Part shown: positions 11,610-25,262 of the stretch, in pieces | Layout: the number at the start of each line of letters is the position of its first letter | Numbering within the stretch: the stretch's first letter is position 1 | From: Pholiota molesta | Taxonomy: Eukaryota; Basidiomycota; Agaricomycetes; Agaricales; Strophariaceae | NCBI GenBank assembly: GCA_014925825.1 | Contig: JACGCK010000278.1 | Span: 1 to 52,251, forward strand | Direction of reading: 5' to 3' | DNA: 52,251 nt | Made by a program: the position numbers and the translations under genes | Notes under the pieces: model-generated | Told to the model about the DNA's origin: nothing | The model's database searches: none | Seen by the model: the letters and a program-made list of their open reading frames with translations, nothing else

Positions 11610-11870
11610 GACCGGGGCGTGTGCTGTGTAATTTATTGTCAATACCCGTCGGATGATGCCATGCTAGGCCATTGTTGTACGAAGACCGTGTTCAAAACAT
11701 CAAGCCGTCTCCTTAAGCAGAGCTATGTACTGCAGTGTATACGGTTACGGTGATTATTTTGCAAGCTTATCATTATTCCACATATTCTCTTTCAGATATA
11801 GGCTTGTTTTACATTATGCCTGCAAATTCTATTCCCCGTTCCTCGGAATCTTTTTGACCACACCCTGCCT

Positions 11871-13838
11871 CTAAACACTTCCCGAGCTTGTCGAATTTCC
11901 TGCCTTTGTTTGTTTTTGGGCGACGTCTTCAATGACAGCCTTCACGAGATCGATATCGGCCCTCTCAACATCGATGACCCGCTTTTCGCGCTCTAGCAGC
12001 CCTTCAAACTCCTTTGGCAGCACATCGCGGTCAAAGTTGAAACTAGGTGACCCTTCAAGTGCGCATGAGACGGCCTCAGAGAATTTGGCCGGGTGAGCTG
12101 TCGAGAGCACGATTTGGTACGTGTTGGAAGGGCTGCGACAGCCAGTGGTTAGCATTTCTAATTTGTTCTTGGCGAGCAGAGTGTTACTGACTTCGTCTTT
12201 GCGATGATACGCGCTGCAGCAAGACCGACAGCTGTGTGAGGATCTGCAATGTAAGGCGTTTCTTGTTCGAAATATGACTTGATAGTTTCCAGCGTCTGTG
12301 TAACATCGTTAAGTACGAAATTGATTGAATTGGGGTGAAAACAGGAACTTACCTGCTCATCAGATATCCTCTCAGCTATAAAGTCTGCCCGTGCTGTTTC
12401 CAGCACAGGTACTGGCACTTCGATGCGCCCATCCGCCTTCATCTTGCTCATCCAGCCATCGAGAGTCTGGCATGCGGCGCGCTTCTTTTCTGCTATATCT
12501 GCACCCTGGGCATTTTGGAAAGCGAGATACCACAGCAAGCGCTCGAAGTTGCTCGATACCAAGATATCCATGGCCGGGCTGAGCGTCTCCTTGACCCCGC
12601 TCGCGTCCATGGCCTGCTTGCCGTCCGACGCTCCGTCCACAGGGGCAGTAGCGCCCTCGCCAGCGCCCACCGACGAATCGACCTTCTCGTACCTGCCGCT
12701 CTTCCAGAACCGCGCGAGGATGTCGTTGGCGTTGGTCGCAACGGCGAGCTTGCCGATGGGGAGCCCCATCTTCTTGGCGTAGTACCCCGCGAGGATGTCG
12801 CCGAAGTTGCCTGTGGGGACGACGTACTGGAGGCTGATGTCGTCGATGGAGGTGCCGGCGGGGAGCTGGGCCTGGAAGTGGAAGAAGGAGAGGAAGTAGT
12901 ACACGGTCTGCGCGAGGATGCGCGCCCAGTTGATGGAGTTGACCGCGCCTAGGCGGTGGGTCGCGTTGAACTCCTTGTCTGCGAAGAGGGCCTTCAGGAT
13001 GTCCTATTTCGGGAATGAACGTTGACGACATGGTCAGCGATGGAAATGGAGACGAGACCGAGAGAGCTATTCGGATGTACCTGGCAATCATCAAATGTAC
13101 CTTTGACGGCAACGTTGTGGACGTTGGCATCCGTGACGGTGGTCATCTGCGCTTCTTGGATGGGCGAAACGCGGCCCTTGGGATGGAGGATGAAGATGGA
13201 GATGTTGGCTTTGTTCCGGAGACCATAGATGGCAGCGCTGGTGGGTGGCGAAGAGCGAAATTGGCTTAAGCTCGTATGAGTCCAATTAGTGCCATGTGTA
13301 CATACCTTCCGGTGTCCCCACTCGTCGCTCCCACCACGGTCAGCTTTTCCTGGGCCTCCTCCGGAGCTTTCCGCGCGTTGCGTCGGAGTAAAAAGAACTC
13401 GAATAGGTTCCCGAGAAGCTGCAGCGCAACATCCTTGAACGCAAACGTAGGCCCGTGGAAGAGTTCCAGAATGAACGTCTTGTCGTCGAGTTTTTTAATG
13501 GGCGTCACATCCGGATGGCGGAAGCCCGCATACGATTTCTCGACGAGGGCGCGGAGCTCTGGGGTGGCGATCTCGTCGGGGGAGATGTAGAGCGAGAGCA
13601 CGGCGACAGAGAGATCCACGAAGGAGTAGCTGCTCCATTTCGTGCGCCAGTCCGCGGGCAGCGACGGGATGGACTCTGGGATATATAGGCCGCCGTTAGG
13701 GGCGAGACCGGTGAGGACCGTCTGTTGAATGCAGAAATTTCCGTTACAGATGTATGGAGATGAATGATGGGGTCACGTAGGATTGACCTCTTCGAAGGAT
13801 AACCTCTGCTCCCCTCCTCGCGTCGAAAAGTACTTCAT
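11871..13838 (-). CDS. THR4: threonine synthase
   Basis: Catalyses the last step of threonine biosynthesis, converting O-phosphohomoserine to threonine with pyridoxal phosphate. Six exons on the minus strand start at ATG 13838 (MKYFSTRGGEQRLSFEE), which aligns with the short conserved N-terminus of yeast Thr4, and end at 11871. The PLP lysine lies in HGPTFAFKD, and the phosphate-binding region includes GATSGDTG and VPTGNFGDILAGYYAKKMG. Introns fall after SFEE, SGDTGR, DDCQ, ISDEQ and AKT, and all keep frame. One donor (GTCAAT, after SFEE) is atypical. Length, about 550 residues, fits the fungal enzyme. This gene is fully open, in contrast to the genes at 25-36 kb. Confidence 0.96.
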
Positions 13839-16170
13839 CGTGAGCCTGGACTCTGAAGGTGGTGGATTGACAGTAAAATTTGGGCGATTGACTCGCCTTC
13901 GTTACAATCTCGTCGTGATCGCCAATGTTTGCCATTACACTCCGAAATAAATATATTCCCGATAAAGCCGATGGATTGTTTGGGATGCGCTCTTGGAAAT
14001 GAGATTGCGCTTGGTTAGCGTCCATGTTGTTTTTCTTGTGGACGTACAGTTTTCAAAGTAAAACAAGTGAGCAGGTTAAGTCGGAGACCATGGGCGCTTA
14101 TTTTTTGATCTAATTATCACGTTTGACAGTCATCAGCGTTACGCAATCCTCCTCAACGCACCCACACTACTTTTTTCTGAGTTCATCAATTTGGTGTTTA
14201 ACAGAATCTGTACCCCTGCAGATCGACGGGGGAGAAAGTATGCGCCACATAATTTATCAGCGCCAACACTTATCGCCTATACGTTTCAATTGTTGCCATT
14301 CGGCGGGTCTGCAGAAATAGGCGCGATTAAATCGCCCTAGTAGTGGTATGAAGCAGCGAGCTTCATTGAAGACTCGCTTAAACTAGAACGGCGCGTAGTA
14401 CTACATGAACTGGACCTGGGTCCTGCACGGCTTAACTAGATCGAAAGGCGGATTGAATACGCACCTTGAAATTTGAATGCCTACTAATAGACCGTATCTA
14501 AATCAATTAAGTACAGGCCTTGATTCCTTGCTTAATGAAATCGCTCAAGAACAATGAAAGGGGACCTATTACGGATAACGTGGAGTCCAAAATTACATAC
14601 AACAGCATGAGACTTGAAGCTTGAGTACTTGAGCGTACATAAATATATGAATTGACATCTTATCGATTTGATGCCTCATTCGCGGGTATTTTTGCAGGAG
14701 CTTGCCAAACGGGATGGGGTTGTGGACGGTGGAATACAACGCTGGATCACTTATTTAAAGCCTAGAAGGTGAAGGGGTTGAGCCTTGGACTCAAGGAGTT
14801 TGGAATTGGAATAAGTAACTCAAGTTATTTTAGGGATTTCAAGACAGACACTCTTCCACAAAATGGCAGCAAAGTCATTTGTCTTGTCAACAACTTCTCA
14901 AGTTCTTCGGCTTGTGGGTGACATTCGGCCATGTATGTGATTCGTGAGACGGAAGACAGACAGGACGTATTTGGCTTAATGGCCACTCATAGTACTCACA
15001 CAGACAGACATAGACTCGCACCTTGCCCTCCACGTTGTCGACACGTTGTCAACGGGTGCTGATACAAATTTATGTGTTCTGACGGAAACACGTCTTGGTA
15101 GACACAAGAAAAGATACCAACTATCGAGAATTCCAATCCGCATCGATAAAGGCATTGTAGTAGTCATCCGGAAATCATACACATCGCCGGCCTTGTCAAG
15201 TTTTTAGGAGTCGTAAATACGTTGTGAACTTAATCATGAAGACCAGTCGTTCATGGGCGTCACAAGATCCGACTTAGATTAATGAATTCAAGTTGATGCT
15301 TATCTTATTCGTTATCTTGATGCATCAGATTCCAGAACATATGCAGTTTATCAATATCAACTTGGAGGCTGGCACGAACCTGCAGGAACACTTCACTACA
15401 GTTGTAAGTATGCCCCAAGAGGTTTAGAACTAGAATTGTGCACCTAGCAAATTGTAATGAAAATAGATAAGCTGATGATAATTTCCGAACTATATTTTTT
15501 ACAGTATCCGTGATAAAAGGGAAAATAACGGCTACTAACTGCCGCAGGAGAAGTAGCCGGGATAGATAGATAGATAGGTGAGTAGATAGCGAGGTAAATT
15601 GGATCGATTGACGCTGAGGGTCGCCAGGCCAGTAACTATATAGGAAATATGGTGAATATTTTTACAGACAGCCAGGAGAGAAATGCATGGATGGACAGTC
15701 CAGAGAATAGCCGACAATGCAAAAGAGAAAATAGAAACACTTAGCCGATTAGCGAAAGTCAAGCTCGAAAGTAGAGATGTTGGGAATCGAACGAAGGGAA
15801 AGCGGGGGTATGAAGGAAGGTCAGGTTCGGATAGAATGAGGGTATGGGTGGGTATGGAGAAGTGGTATTGAAGGAGCGTGAGTGCCGAATCCTTGCGGTC
15901 ATAAAATAATCGAGAGACGAGACATGAGGACAGATGAGATGATAGAAGGAACGAAACGAGCGCGGGGTGATGAGAATGAAACGAATGTGAAGCAATTGGA
16001 TATGCAATGAGGGAACAGGCCTTGGGAAAATGAGTGTTGATGCAGATGCGTCATGAGATGGCAATATATGTATGCAGAAATTCACGAAAAAAAAAATGAC
16101 GGGAGGTGGAGAACGAAAGAGGTCATGGTAGCAGTGTGTCCAAGGAAAGGAAGGAAAACGTCAGATGAGA
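13839..16170. other. gene-poor intergenic region
   Basis: 2.3 kb with no convincing open frame, tRNA or transposon motif. A short GATA tetranucleotide run lies at 15561-15578. The block next to 16170 is probably 3' flank of the coiled-coil gene. Confidence 0.5.
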
Positions 16171-18782
16171 CTATGAGAACTGACGCATTTTCTCGAGGAC
16201 GTTGTCCATTTTGGGGGATTTTTCAAGAACCTGGGCGATCGAGGGGGGGCGGCTGCGCTTAATATTAGCAGAATACGAGCTGCTGGCAGCCGTAGATGAG
16301 GAAGTCATAGACGAAGTGGAGACGCGATTCGAAGAGTAGGTTACCCGCCGATCTTCCGCAGGCTCAGAGCCGCCGCCATTGCGGGGAGGACGAAGGGACG
16401 ATGCCCCCTCCGGAATGGCAGTTAGGGAAGACATAGTGATACTGGGACTGGGAGGTAAAAGAGATGAGGTAGACGAAGAAGGGGAAGCTGACCTGGAACT
16501 CATCGACGATCGCTTAGGATTAGACGTAGGGGGCACATCGGGCAGGCCTTTCTCGGGGGGATTTACGGCAGGGGGTAACTTGCTGGAGCGGAGCAGAGAC
16601 CCCGTTCGCGAAGCAACATAAGCGGAGTCGCCGAGAGGATATGGGCGTCGAAGTTTTTTGTTGCGGAAGATTGATGACAAGGAGTCTGTTCCAGAGCCGC
16701 CCAACGACCGAATGGATTCGGCGCCCGAGGTTGCATGAGACTCGCCGCCTGAGTCGCTATGGTAGTTCAGACGGCGACGCATCGCGGATGGCCCGCTCTT
16801 GTTGGTCTCCTGGTCTGATTCGGCACCACTAGGTGCAAACCGTGAGTTGTTCATGACACTGGGTGGGAGCGGCCTGGGCTCTTGCTTCTGCTGCTGATGC
16901 TTCTCATCCTGCTCCTTGATGATATGGATCATGCCCTGAATCGTCTTGTCTTGCTTGAGAACTTCAGATTCCAAGGATGTAACTTTCTTTTCGAAGACAT
17001 TGATCTTTTTCTCCAAGGCGGTGACCTCCGCAATATGCATTTCTGTCATGTTCAGCACGAACGTGGCGAGCTCGTCGTACTGCAGATTGCGTTCCCTGAT
17101 CGCTTGCCGGAGCTCATCTGCGGACGCGGTCTCGATGTTAAAACCTTCTTTCTCAGTAGCGATGGGGGGAGTGGGTGGGGGTTTTGTCGGTGCCTTGGCA
17201 GTTGCCGACCGGGCGAGACGGGAAGTGGGAACGACTCCGGAGCTAATAGTGTGTGCGCGAGGTCGCACAGAACCTTCTCCCCGTGATGAAGAGAAAGATT
17301 CCCTTGTAGGAGTCTGCGCCCCCGGAGACGCAGGCACGTTGGGAGGAGGCGAAGACGGCAGAGAAGGCGTAGGCGGAAGAGGAAGGGGGATCGAGGGCGG
17401 CCTGCTTCGCGAGGGGGACGAAGGCCGCTTCATACGCGATCGGATAGAAGCAGGAGCAGTGCCTTCGGGAGAATGAAGTGATCCCACCGCCACAGAAGTG
17501 CGGCGTTGAAGAGATGGAGGGAGGCCTTTTTCCATCTCAGAAGGCCGAGGAAATTCACGCGCGGTGTCGTGGGGGCGAGGGGTCGAACTTCCGTCATTTC
17601 GTTCATGGCTCTTGCGATCGGAACTGTTTTTTGGATTCTTCTGCTGTGGGCTTGGCGGCCGTTCATTTCCACCGATGCTGGACGTTGCACGATGACGCAC
17701 AGCCGCTGCGATGGCAGCAGCTGGAGTTTGTCCTCGTCGATACGTGGTTGGCTGTTCGGGATATCGGGTGCTAGATGAGGCCATAGTGCCTTCCGATTCC
17801 GCCCTAATGCGCTGTTTGCCTCCTTGTAGAGTCGTTGATGCTTCATTTTCAGGTCGCGAGAAGAGATCCTTATATTCATCTAGGTCATCGGCTGTTAATG
17901 AAATCGTTATCGTAGGTTGTGCAGGTGCAGGACGAGGCGTCGTAGAACGGGATTTTGTTCCATTGGATGACCCCGATTCGAGAGATGAGGACCTTGTTCC
18001 TGGAGGATGCAGTCCTGGTGATGGTGACTGTGCCGCGGGTTTTACAGATGCAGAATCTGTTTGATTGACCGCAGCCTTTGATGACCGCGCATAAGAGAAG
18101 CGAGCGGCGAACTTGGAAGTCAATGAGGAGTTGTGACTCTTGGTAGGAAGTGGAGGAGGAGGCTGGATGTTGATAAGAGGCTCAGAAGGGCGTCTAACAC
18201 ACTTTATCGTTAGCAAGTCAAATTCTTGAAAAATATCCTGACCCCAGAAAACAAAAAAAGGTGAATGATCATCAAATGGCCACCGCCTTGAGAAACAAAT
18301 ACAGCCTTCCTTTCGCTAGGAAATGCTCAAGGTATCTCGGGTTTGTACGGAAAGAGAATGTAGGACAATAAAAAGGAATGATCACGATACCAAAAAGGAA
18401 AGTGTCAGCAAAAAAAAGTAAGCACACACCTGTCCGTACTGGGCCCTCTGCTAGCACTCGACATCTCCAGCTCCCCTCCTTCCGAAGAATAGCGTCCCCC
18501 TCCTGATGACGCGAACGGGCTCGAGGTGGCAGACTGGTTAGACTTTTTCCGCGAACGCCCAAATAATGGAATGCGCGTTATTTTCTTCTTCGTTGGCACC
18601 GCGGCCACCGCCCCCTCATCGCAACTGGAAGGAACTTCTAGAGCCATGGATGACCTCGTTGTAGTAGAAATGTCGTTATTTGAGTGTCGCGCCTGCAGTG
18701 AAGAATGGCCTCCACCACGGAAAAAGTCGGTGAGATCTGAGGTTTTGGCGAGGAGACCACGGGAAGGAGAAGCAGAAGACAT
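16171..18782 (-). CDS. disordered Ser/Pro-rich protein with a central coiled coil
   Basis: Two exons. Exon 1 (18782 to about 18431) begins MSSASPSRGLLAK and ends GPSTDR at a GTGTGT donor. Exon 2 (about 18193-16171) continues RPSEPLINIQPPPPLP. The total is about 790 residues. Most of it is low-complexity Ser, Pro and Arg sequence with polyproline stretches. One ordered part, about two thirds along, is a heptad-rich segment (MTEMHIAEVTALEKKINVFE and following) predicted to form a coiled coil. The C-terminus ends in a short conserved-looking helix (VLEKSPKMDNVLEKMRQFS). The layout resembles cytoskeletal or polarity scaffold proteins, but no family is recognised and function is unknown. No frame breaks. 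Confidence 0.85.
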
Positions 18783-20124
18783 ATTAGAATATGTACAGGT
18801 AACTTATATCGGTTCCAAGAGTTCGGAAGGTAGCCAAGGGTTGAGACGCGTCCGTCAGTGAAGACGACGGCGTTTAGAAGGTGGCTTATGTGCTAGGGTT
18901 CGTGGGTTTTATAAATCGCCGAAGAGATTTCCAGGCTTCCCTTGCTTGCCGTAAATATGGTCCGGCGCTGGAAATACCTGGGGAAGAACGCGTCACGGCC
19001 GATGTAAGTGGCTGAGAAGAAGGGAGGGTGTGCGAGAAAGAGGTTCAACCTTGGAACATCAAGCCTTCCCCAGAGAAGAGGGCCGTTCAAGTCGCAAAAC
19101 GTGTTCCGTCCCACAGTCATCAACCTAGTTCGAGAGATCTCCTAGCCTCTTTTTCAGATAAGCGAATCCAACCCTGGACGCAGGATTGTAAATACATTTA
19201 TGATCTCTTGCCTGATTCAGCGTCAATATGAATATCCAGTGTCCGCTCGCTGTTCTTTACGAAATTCTAGACGGAGATCTTTTCTGTATAAATTCAGTGT
19301 CGTGAGCGCTCATTCTGCTGATTGCATTTGCCAGCGTTGAATTCTTCTTTTAGGTAAAATACTCCTAGAACGGGCTCCGTGACGAGGTCTGTGGTTCGGC
19401 TGCCGGGGTCGCCTGGGCGTCTGTGGTCGTCAACGAAGATCGTCACACTTTTTTTGACATTCCAGGTTCGAAACAATAGAAAATTTACAGCTGATTGGCC
19501 ACGGATTGGACCGATTCCCCGAAGCACAATAACGCGCACGGGTGCAGACGGCTGCAGCCTGCCGAATTTCGAGTTGCTGCCTGTTGCTGCCGATTTCATT
19601 TTGTTCTCACTGGCGTTGGCCCTCGATGGCCAGAAGCGGAATCTGGTATCGTCAAGATATCTTCCTGTATCATCATTCTGCGCGATATCTACCTTCATTT
19701 TATCATTTTATGTGGATGATGGATTAAAAGGTGCACATGGTGGACGTTGGCTAGCCCATGGAGTTTCTTTTAGACTTGTCTTGAGCTCGGGCTAAAATAT
19801 GACAGGCGTTAATTTTGGCTGAGCATGGCGAAGCTGCTCGTTGATGCACTGGGCGGATTACGCAAAGACGATTCAGCTGGCTCCAAGGATTGCAGTCTGC
19901 AGAACGGAAGTGTACAAGTTATTCACAGCTCAACCGAGCTCCCCTGTTCACAATCATTGCTCTGTCGACTTAGATCACCCGCAGCTACCTCGAAGAGCCG
20001 AAAGAGCGCTGAGCAACGCTGTTGATTCTTGAGTATTAAATCGCTATTGTCGGGATCCGGAGCTGTTGATACGTCGACAAGTTCACGTTGAGTTCACGGA
20101 AAGCCTTTTGCACTTGTGGTGCAT
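18783..20124. other. intergenic, no convincing gene
   Basis: Upstream region of the coiled-coil gene. Opposing frames at 19294-19698 (-) and 19379-19795 (+) overlap one another and show no family motif, so neither is called. Confidence 0.45.
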
Positions 20125-20446
20125 CTAGTGGGAGATCTTGGGTGCATCTGCAAAAAGAATCAAGAAAGCATTTGGCACTGTTTGGTAGTATACACTCACA
20201 AAATTGATCGTAACTTTCAGTTTTCCAGTTCGGGCATAGTGCGCCCAGCACTTTGGCGCTTTTCTGATTATTCAGCCATTTTTTTCTCCTTCCGCCACTC
20301 GAGAGGTGTTGCTGAGGCTTATCCATATACAATTCGCACATGACAGACAGCCTACTTTTCCAAGACGAAACCAACCCACTGCTATTGCGCTGTTCAAGTG
20401 CTGTTTTATCTCGCTCGCTGGCTCCTGGTATGGTCTCATCGCTCAT
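20125..20446 (-). CDS. small hypothetical protein, two exons
   Basis: ATG at 20446 opens a frame beginning MSDETIPGASERDKTALEQR. A textbook intron (donor GTGAGT at 20199, acceptor TTTTTGCAG ending at 20148) joins DQF to a short last exon with a stop at 20125. The product is 89 residues, polar, without signal peptide or membrane helix, and with a basic middle (GGRRKKW). It is not recognised. The good splice signals support a real transcript, but the coding call rests on one model. Confidence 0.35.
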
Positions 20447-23400
20447 AACTTATAAGTAGCAAAAATGTCCAAAAAAAACTTCTCGGTAAAGTACTTGGCG
20501 AAACATCTCCGCTTTTACGGTCCGGCCTGTGCTTTGAAGCAGCTTGCTGCGAAAAGGATACATAACAGCTATCACGAGAGAAGTTTGCTATGTAATTCTT
20601 TCTCTGAAACTTGAAGACCGAATCATTTTAACTGGATGTGTCAGAGCCCAAGACGAACGCCTACCGCCGTACCGGAACTATTGGATACTACTCTTGCCAT
20701 GGCTCTCTGGATATACTGTCTGGACTTTTTTTGCGGTCAAACGCTCTTGCCTGGCCTGGAGTCTGGAATACCTGCTGTCCTTTCATAACAATCACGTCGT
20801 CATCTGTCCGAGTTTCCCCGTCTCCCATCTCCTTCTACGACCATCGTATCTCCACTTCTCAAAAATTTGACAATTTGGCACATCAGGAGACGTCAATCAG
20901 CTCTCATTTCATTTTCGCCTTACACTCTTAACGAGTCTAAACATGGCCGAAATGAGTCGAGCTCGGATCGTATTGCTTGGTCGCTCTCACCTCCATTCCT
21001 TCAGCACCGATGTCCTATATCCTCAGAGCACGTCGTTCAAACACTTTCGGGATTGTGGAGCTACTTTAGAAGCCACATGCTCGTAAGACTAGGCGGCTAC
21101 GTACTGCATGCAAAGTAGCGTTTTCACATCCCACGATTATCTTAAGTCGAGCGATCAGATCAGTGACGTTTGGTGTTCCCCAGGCTTTCATGTGCAAGCG
21201 CGCAACGTTGTCTTGCAGAGCATATGTACTTCTCATGTCAGCGTGCTCGTGGAAGGTTTTCTAACTTTTGGAAGCAACCGTCATGCTGTACTCATGTGGA
21301 TCATGGAACTCCGAGGAACACTTGAAGGTCGCAGTTTTTCTGCAGGTGTTTTCAAGGTCTGGTCTAACGCCTATAGCTAAGAGGGTTAATTGAAAGCAGT
21401 GCATCTACGGGGCAAAGGCTATAGGACTCAGGATGCATCTTAATCTCTGCTTAGGTTGGTCTCTGTTTCCCACTGATGCAAGCGCTGTGATCCGCATATT
21501 CGTGATCTTTAGCGCCGGGAAAGACTTAATTTCCCTTGAGAACACTGCCTCCGTGTGAGTTGCAGTTAATACGAAAATTTCTAGAGCGTTGGTGGATGGA
21601 CCTCCGGACTTCTCTGTCAGATAGTGGTCTCGGAGGGCCGATATAGATCCCTCTAGCCGACTGCGTATCGATTACGGGCAACTGTAAATCGAATCTACCT
21701 ATTGAAATGACGACATTTCCAAGCATCTCTACATCTCTACGTTCACCAATGTCCTCAAATAATTTCTGTGCGCTGCGGCGGCCTGCCTATTTTCTGTGGA
21801 CTTTCTTTTGCGAGGTCTACATTACATACACGATATCAGTGGATCGGAACACGAACCGCGTTCTAACACCACCCGTATACGCCCGTATGAAACCTTGTGC
21901 TGCACGTATGGCATCCATGATCCCAGCCCCGGAATCTATGTAGCGGTGGCTCCATATCGCCTTCCCCCAAAAGTAGCAAATTTTCCCGTCTACCGCCAGA
22001 CCTTGATGGTGGCATCTCCCTCGACCTTCGAATCCACCTCGACTTCCATCCGCAAGGCCCTTGCGTTTGCGCGAGGCTTCTCTGCTCGTCGAGCATGCCC
22101 AAGGTTTTCCTTTGCGAGATTTACAGGTCTGTTGTCGAAAATTCCATGTGCAACGGCTGGGGCTCCCTGGACGCTTTGAAATAATTTTCCCCACTTGAGT
22201 ATAGCTCCCTTCGAGAATCGGTTTATTCCAACTTCGAAGTTCGAAGGACCTTGGCAAACGATTGCATAGGGGCAGGGGTATTTGTATGTGCTCGTAAAAC
22301 GACCTCACACCCTCGCCATTGAGGCTCAATAGTTTCCAATCCGCCGGTATCTTTGTGGATTCGGATTCTGCCATAACTCAATAGCTCAAAAGCTCCAGTT
22401 AACAATAAGTTTAACTAACAGATATATTCACGTGAATTAAATGTAGAACCCAACCCGTTGCGCGACAGCGGCGCAGGTTGCATCAGAAGGGGGCATGCTT
22501 ATCTGACGGCGGCTCGGAGGCACATTAACGCTTCAAGGTATGTCCCAAAATGGGCGCCGCGAAACATGAGGCTCGCAGCCTATTTATGGACCGGCTATGT
22601 GGACTCGTCAGTGTCTGTTTGTCACTGGACGACCGCGATCGATCGTGGTTTGTGGGTTTGTCGATTTTGTTGTTTATCAACTGGAATCAGCTGGAATCCA
22701 ACGGGCTGGGCGCTTCTGTCGGTGTCTTTCGGGGATTTTACGGCGGTTTGGGGAATTCCAATTGAATTCGGAGCCTGGGGATGGCGTACTCAACGTATAA
22801 CTTGGGATTCAGTAGGATTTGGTGGCATCCATCGGGGATGAGCGAGGGAATCAACTGGGCTGCAAAGGTGGCCAATATGTATGGAAGTATCCGAAAGCCT
22901 GAGGTACTATACCTACTGATGTCATTATGTTTATTTTATGATCTTTGGTGCATAACTAGATAATATTTTTCCAAGGCTTGGATGAAGCTAGTGTTCCAGT
23001 CTAAGGTTATTCAATTGGATGCAGGACTTATAGCGTCTGCCTTGGCCAGGACCTCGACTTCCTGGGCATTACTACGTCTGGCAAGCATGCGATGAGTATT
23101 TCGAGATGACATAGGCTGGTCCAAGGCTGGTCGCCGACATGCAAGTTGGACATGTATCGATCGTCTTGCTCAAAATGCGGTCATCACTGAGGCCCATGGC
23201 AGGATCCTGTATCTATGAGAGTCCAAGTTCTGCGTCAAGTTTTTGATTAGATCTTTTGTTTTTAGAATCATGGTGATCTTTCATAGTGATTTTAGAGGCG
23301 TGGACTCTTATTTTTGGTGTGTATATTACTTTGAATGAACGGTTCCCGGGTGCTACAGCGGGCAATACTTTAGCAACTGAGGGAGATGTGATGTATCAGA

Positions 23401-25262
23401 AGAATACGGGAGTCCGCTGCCCTAGGTGGTGCGTTTGTGAGTGGGAGTTGAGACCAGGATAGTACACGGCTGTCCTTAGTTCCTGATGAGAACTATAATA
23501 AGTTTTCTGGTGCTCGTAGATGGGGGGTGGAAGGATGATCTAAATACTTCTGATCACACTCTCTGACAGTGGCCATGGAAGAGACAGGAAGACCGTACAG
23601 TAGCATGCCTCTGGCGTCTCAGGCTGTAGCATAGATTAAACATCTATAATTGTAGGCGGCGATCAGGTCAAATGCACGTGTAGGTCCATATATATGAGAG
23701 CAGTCCAGCGCTGTTAACACACTTGGAGGTCTTGAATCGTACTGCAGGAGTGCTTCACCTTGCTTTGCGTGAAGGGCTGCTCTATTACTGGGTTGGTTAG
23801 GGGACGTGCGCATGAGAGGTACTTGGGTAGATACCTAGGTGCCATTTATTGTATTCCATAAAAAAGAACAACTTCGGATGACAGCTCGGTCTTCACGTCC
23901 ACTCAGGAGTGAGTAGAATACTACTATTTTTACCCTTCGTATCAGACGCGGACGTTATGAGCAACGGTCGCAGCACCGTTGCCATCGTATGCTTCAGCAG
24001 TGATAGTTTGAACAGCGGAAAGTTACAGATAATGGGCGATGGCCAGGCTATGGCCACTGGCTCAGTTGAAGTGTAGATAGATGTCCAATTTCTGTGCAGA
24101 AGGGTTTGAAGAAGGTAGGTGTGCGAGTTTGGTGCGAGTTAATGGTATGAAAACATAACGCATGTCCAAGTTGACTTTCTTGAGAGAATCTCAGCGCTAA
24201 AGGGTTCGGAAATGTTCTCGGGACAAACGGTCAGCGGTCAGCGGTTCAAGGCGCTTCAGCTTGAGCCTTCAAACGTTCATCGACATCATTGACTTCTGAA
24301 TTCAATCGGTCAGACTCTCCTGTGTATTCAATTTTATCATCTGGCCGACCTCACATGTGCAAGTGGCCGTCAACGGGAATAGTTCCAGGTCTAGCGTGAG
24401 TTCATGTGGAAATGCTAGGACAGAAAGCTCGGATGGAGGGAGAAGCTGCGTCCAAGCTGCGTCGACATAAATGATGCTCAAATCCAAGCTCAAATCAAGC
24501 TCAAATGATGCTTATGATGCGAGCGCTTATATAATGTCCCTCCTCGGGTGATCCGAAAAATTAGAGTTCCGCGTCTACCTAATGTAGTCAGATCTAACCA
24601 CCACCACACCACAGACCACGACTAGCCCGCATCCACAGACGTCCACCCCCGCTAGAACCACACAGGGAGGGGGGAAGAATGCTCGGAGAGCCCATGGAGC
24701 TGATACGTATATCTGCTGCGCGCGCTCCGAAACACTTTTGAGTTTCATTCCAATATATTCCGCTAATGCGCCAATCACACTGATCGTTAATCACAAGCAC
24801 ATTTCCAAATCCCATTTAGAGTTTGCATTCAGGTACGTTGACCTCAATTGACCTTCGATTCAAGACTTCATGATATTACTGGAGTCAGGTTACTTGGACT
24901 GGCGATATGATACACGTACTTATGCAGACCTTTGTTCAGCAAATTCACTGCCTTTGCAGCCTCTATGAATAGATAGATGGCCAGCCTCGGGATGGCGAGT
25001 GGGCCCGGGGATGGTCCCACAGCCACCTTCCCCTGAAACCCCACTGCTTTGCCGTTTTGCCGCAGATAAGATGGCATTGGTGGTGAATGGATCAGTTTGT
25101 GACACATCACCAAACACTAGATTGATGCAAGCAGTTTCCTTGCCATCCATGTCATCCATCTATTTCGGCCACTGCTCCTTCGTCTCGATCGTTGGCGCGA
25201 GCGCACCGGAACTACCTTCAAGGTCGTGAATCGTCTCTGCGAGCCATCTCGACGTGTCCGGC
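20447..25262. other. long gene-poor region
   Basis: About 4.8 kb without a gene I can support. Open frames at 20544-20931 (+) and 21817-22374 (-) lack family motifs or proper splice context. A short repeat of an AAGCTCAAAT-type decamer lies at about 24475-24510. Nothing suggests a transposon. It may hold regulatory DNA, noncoding RNA or decayed genes. Confidence 0.45.

Noticed and set aside
19294..19795. Opposed open frames of about 135 codons on both strands.
   Set aside because: They overlap each other, lack splice context and family motifs.
21817..22374. Minus-strand frame with LLSLNGEGVRSF, faintly like a patatin GGGxR motif.
   Set aside because: The oxyanion Gly run is not kept, no GxSxG follows, and the rest of the frame has no patatin features. 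Chance match.
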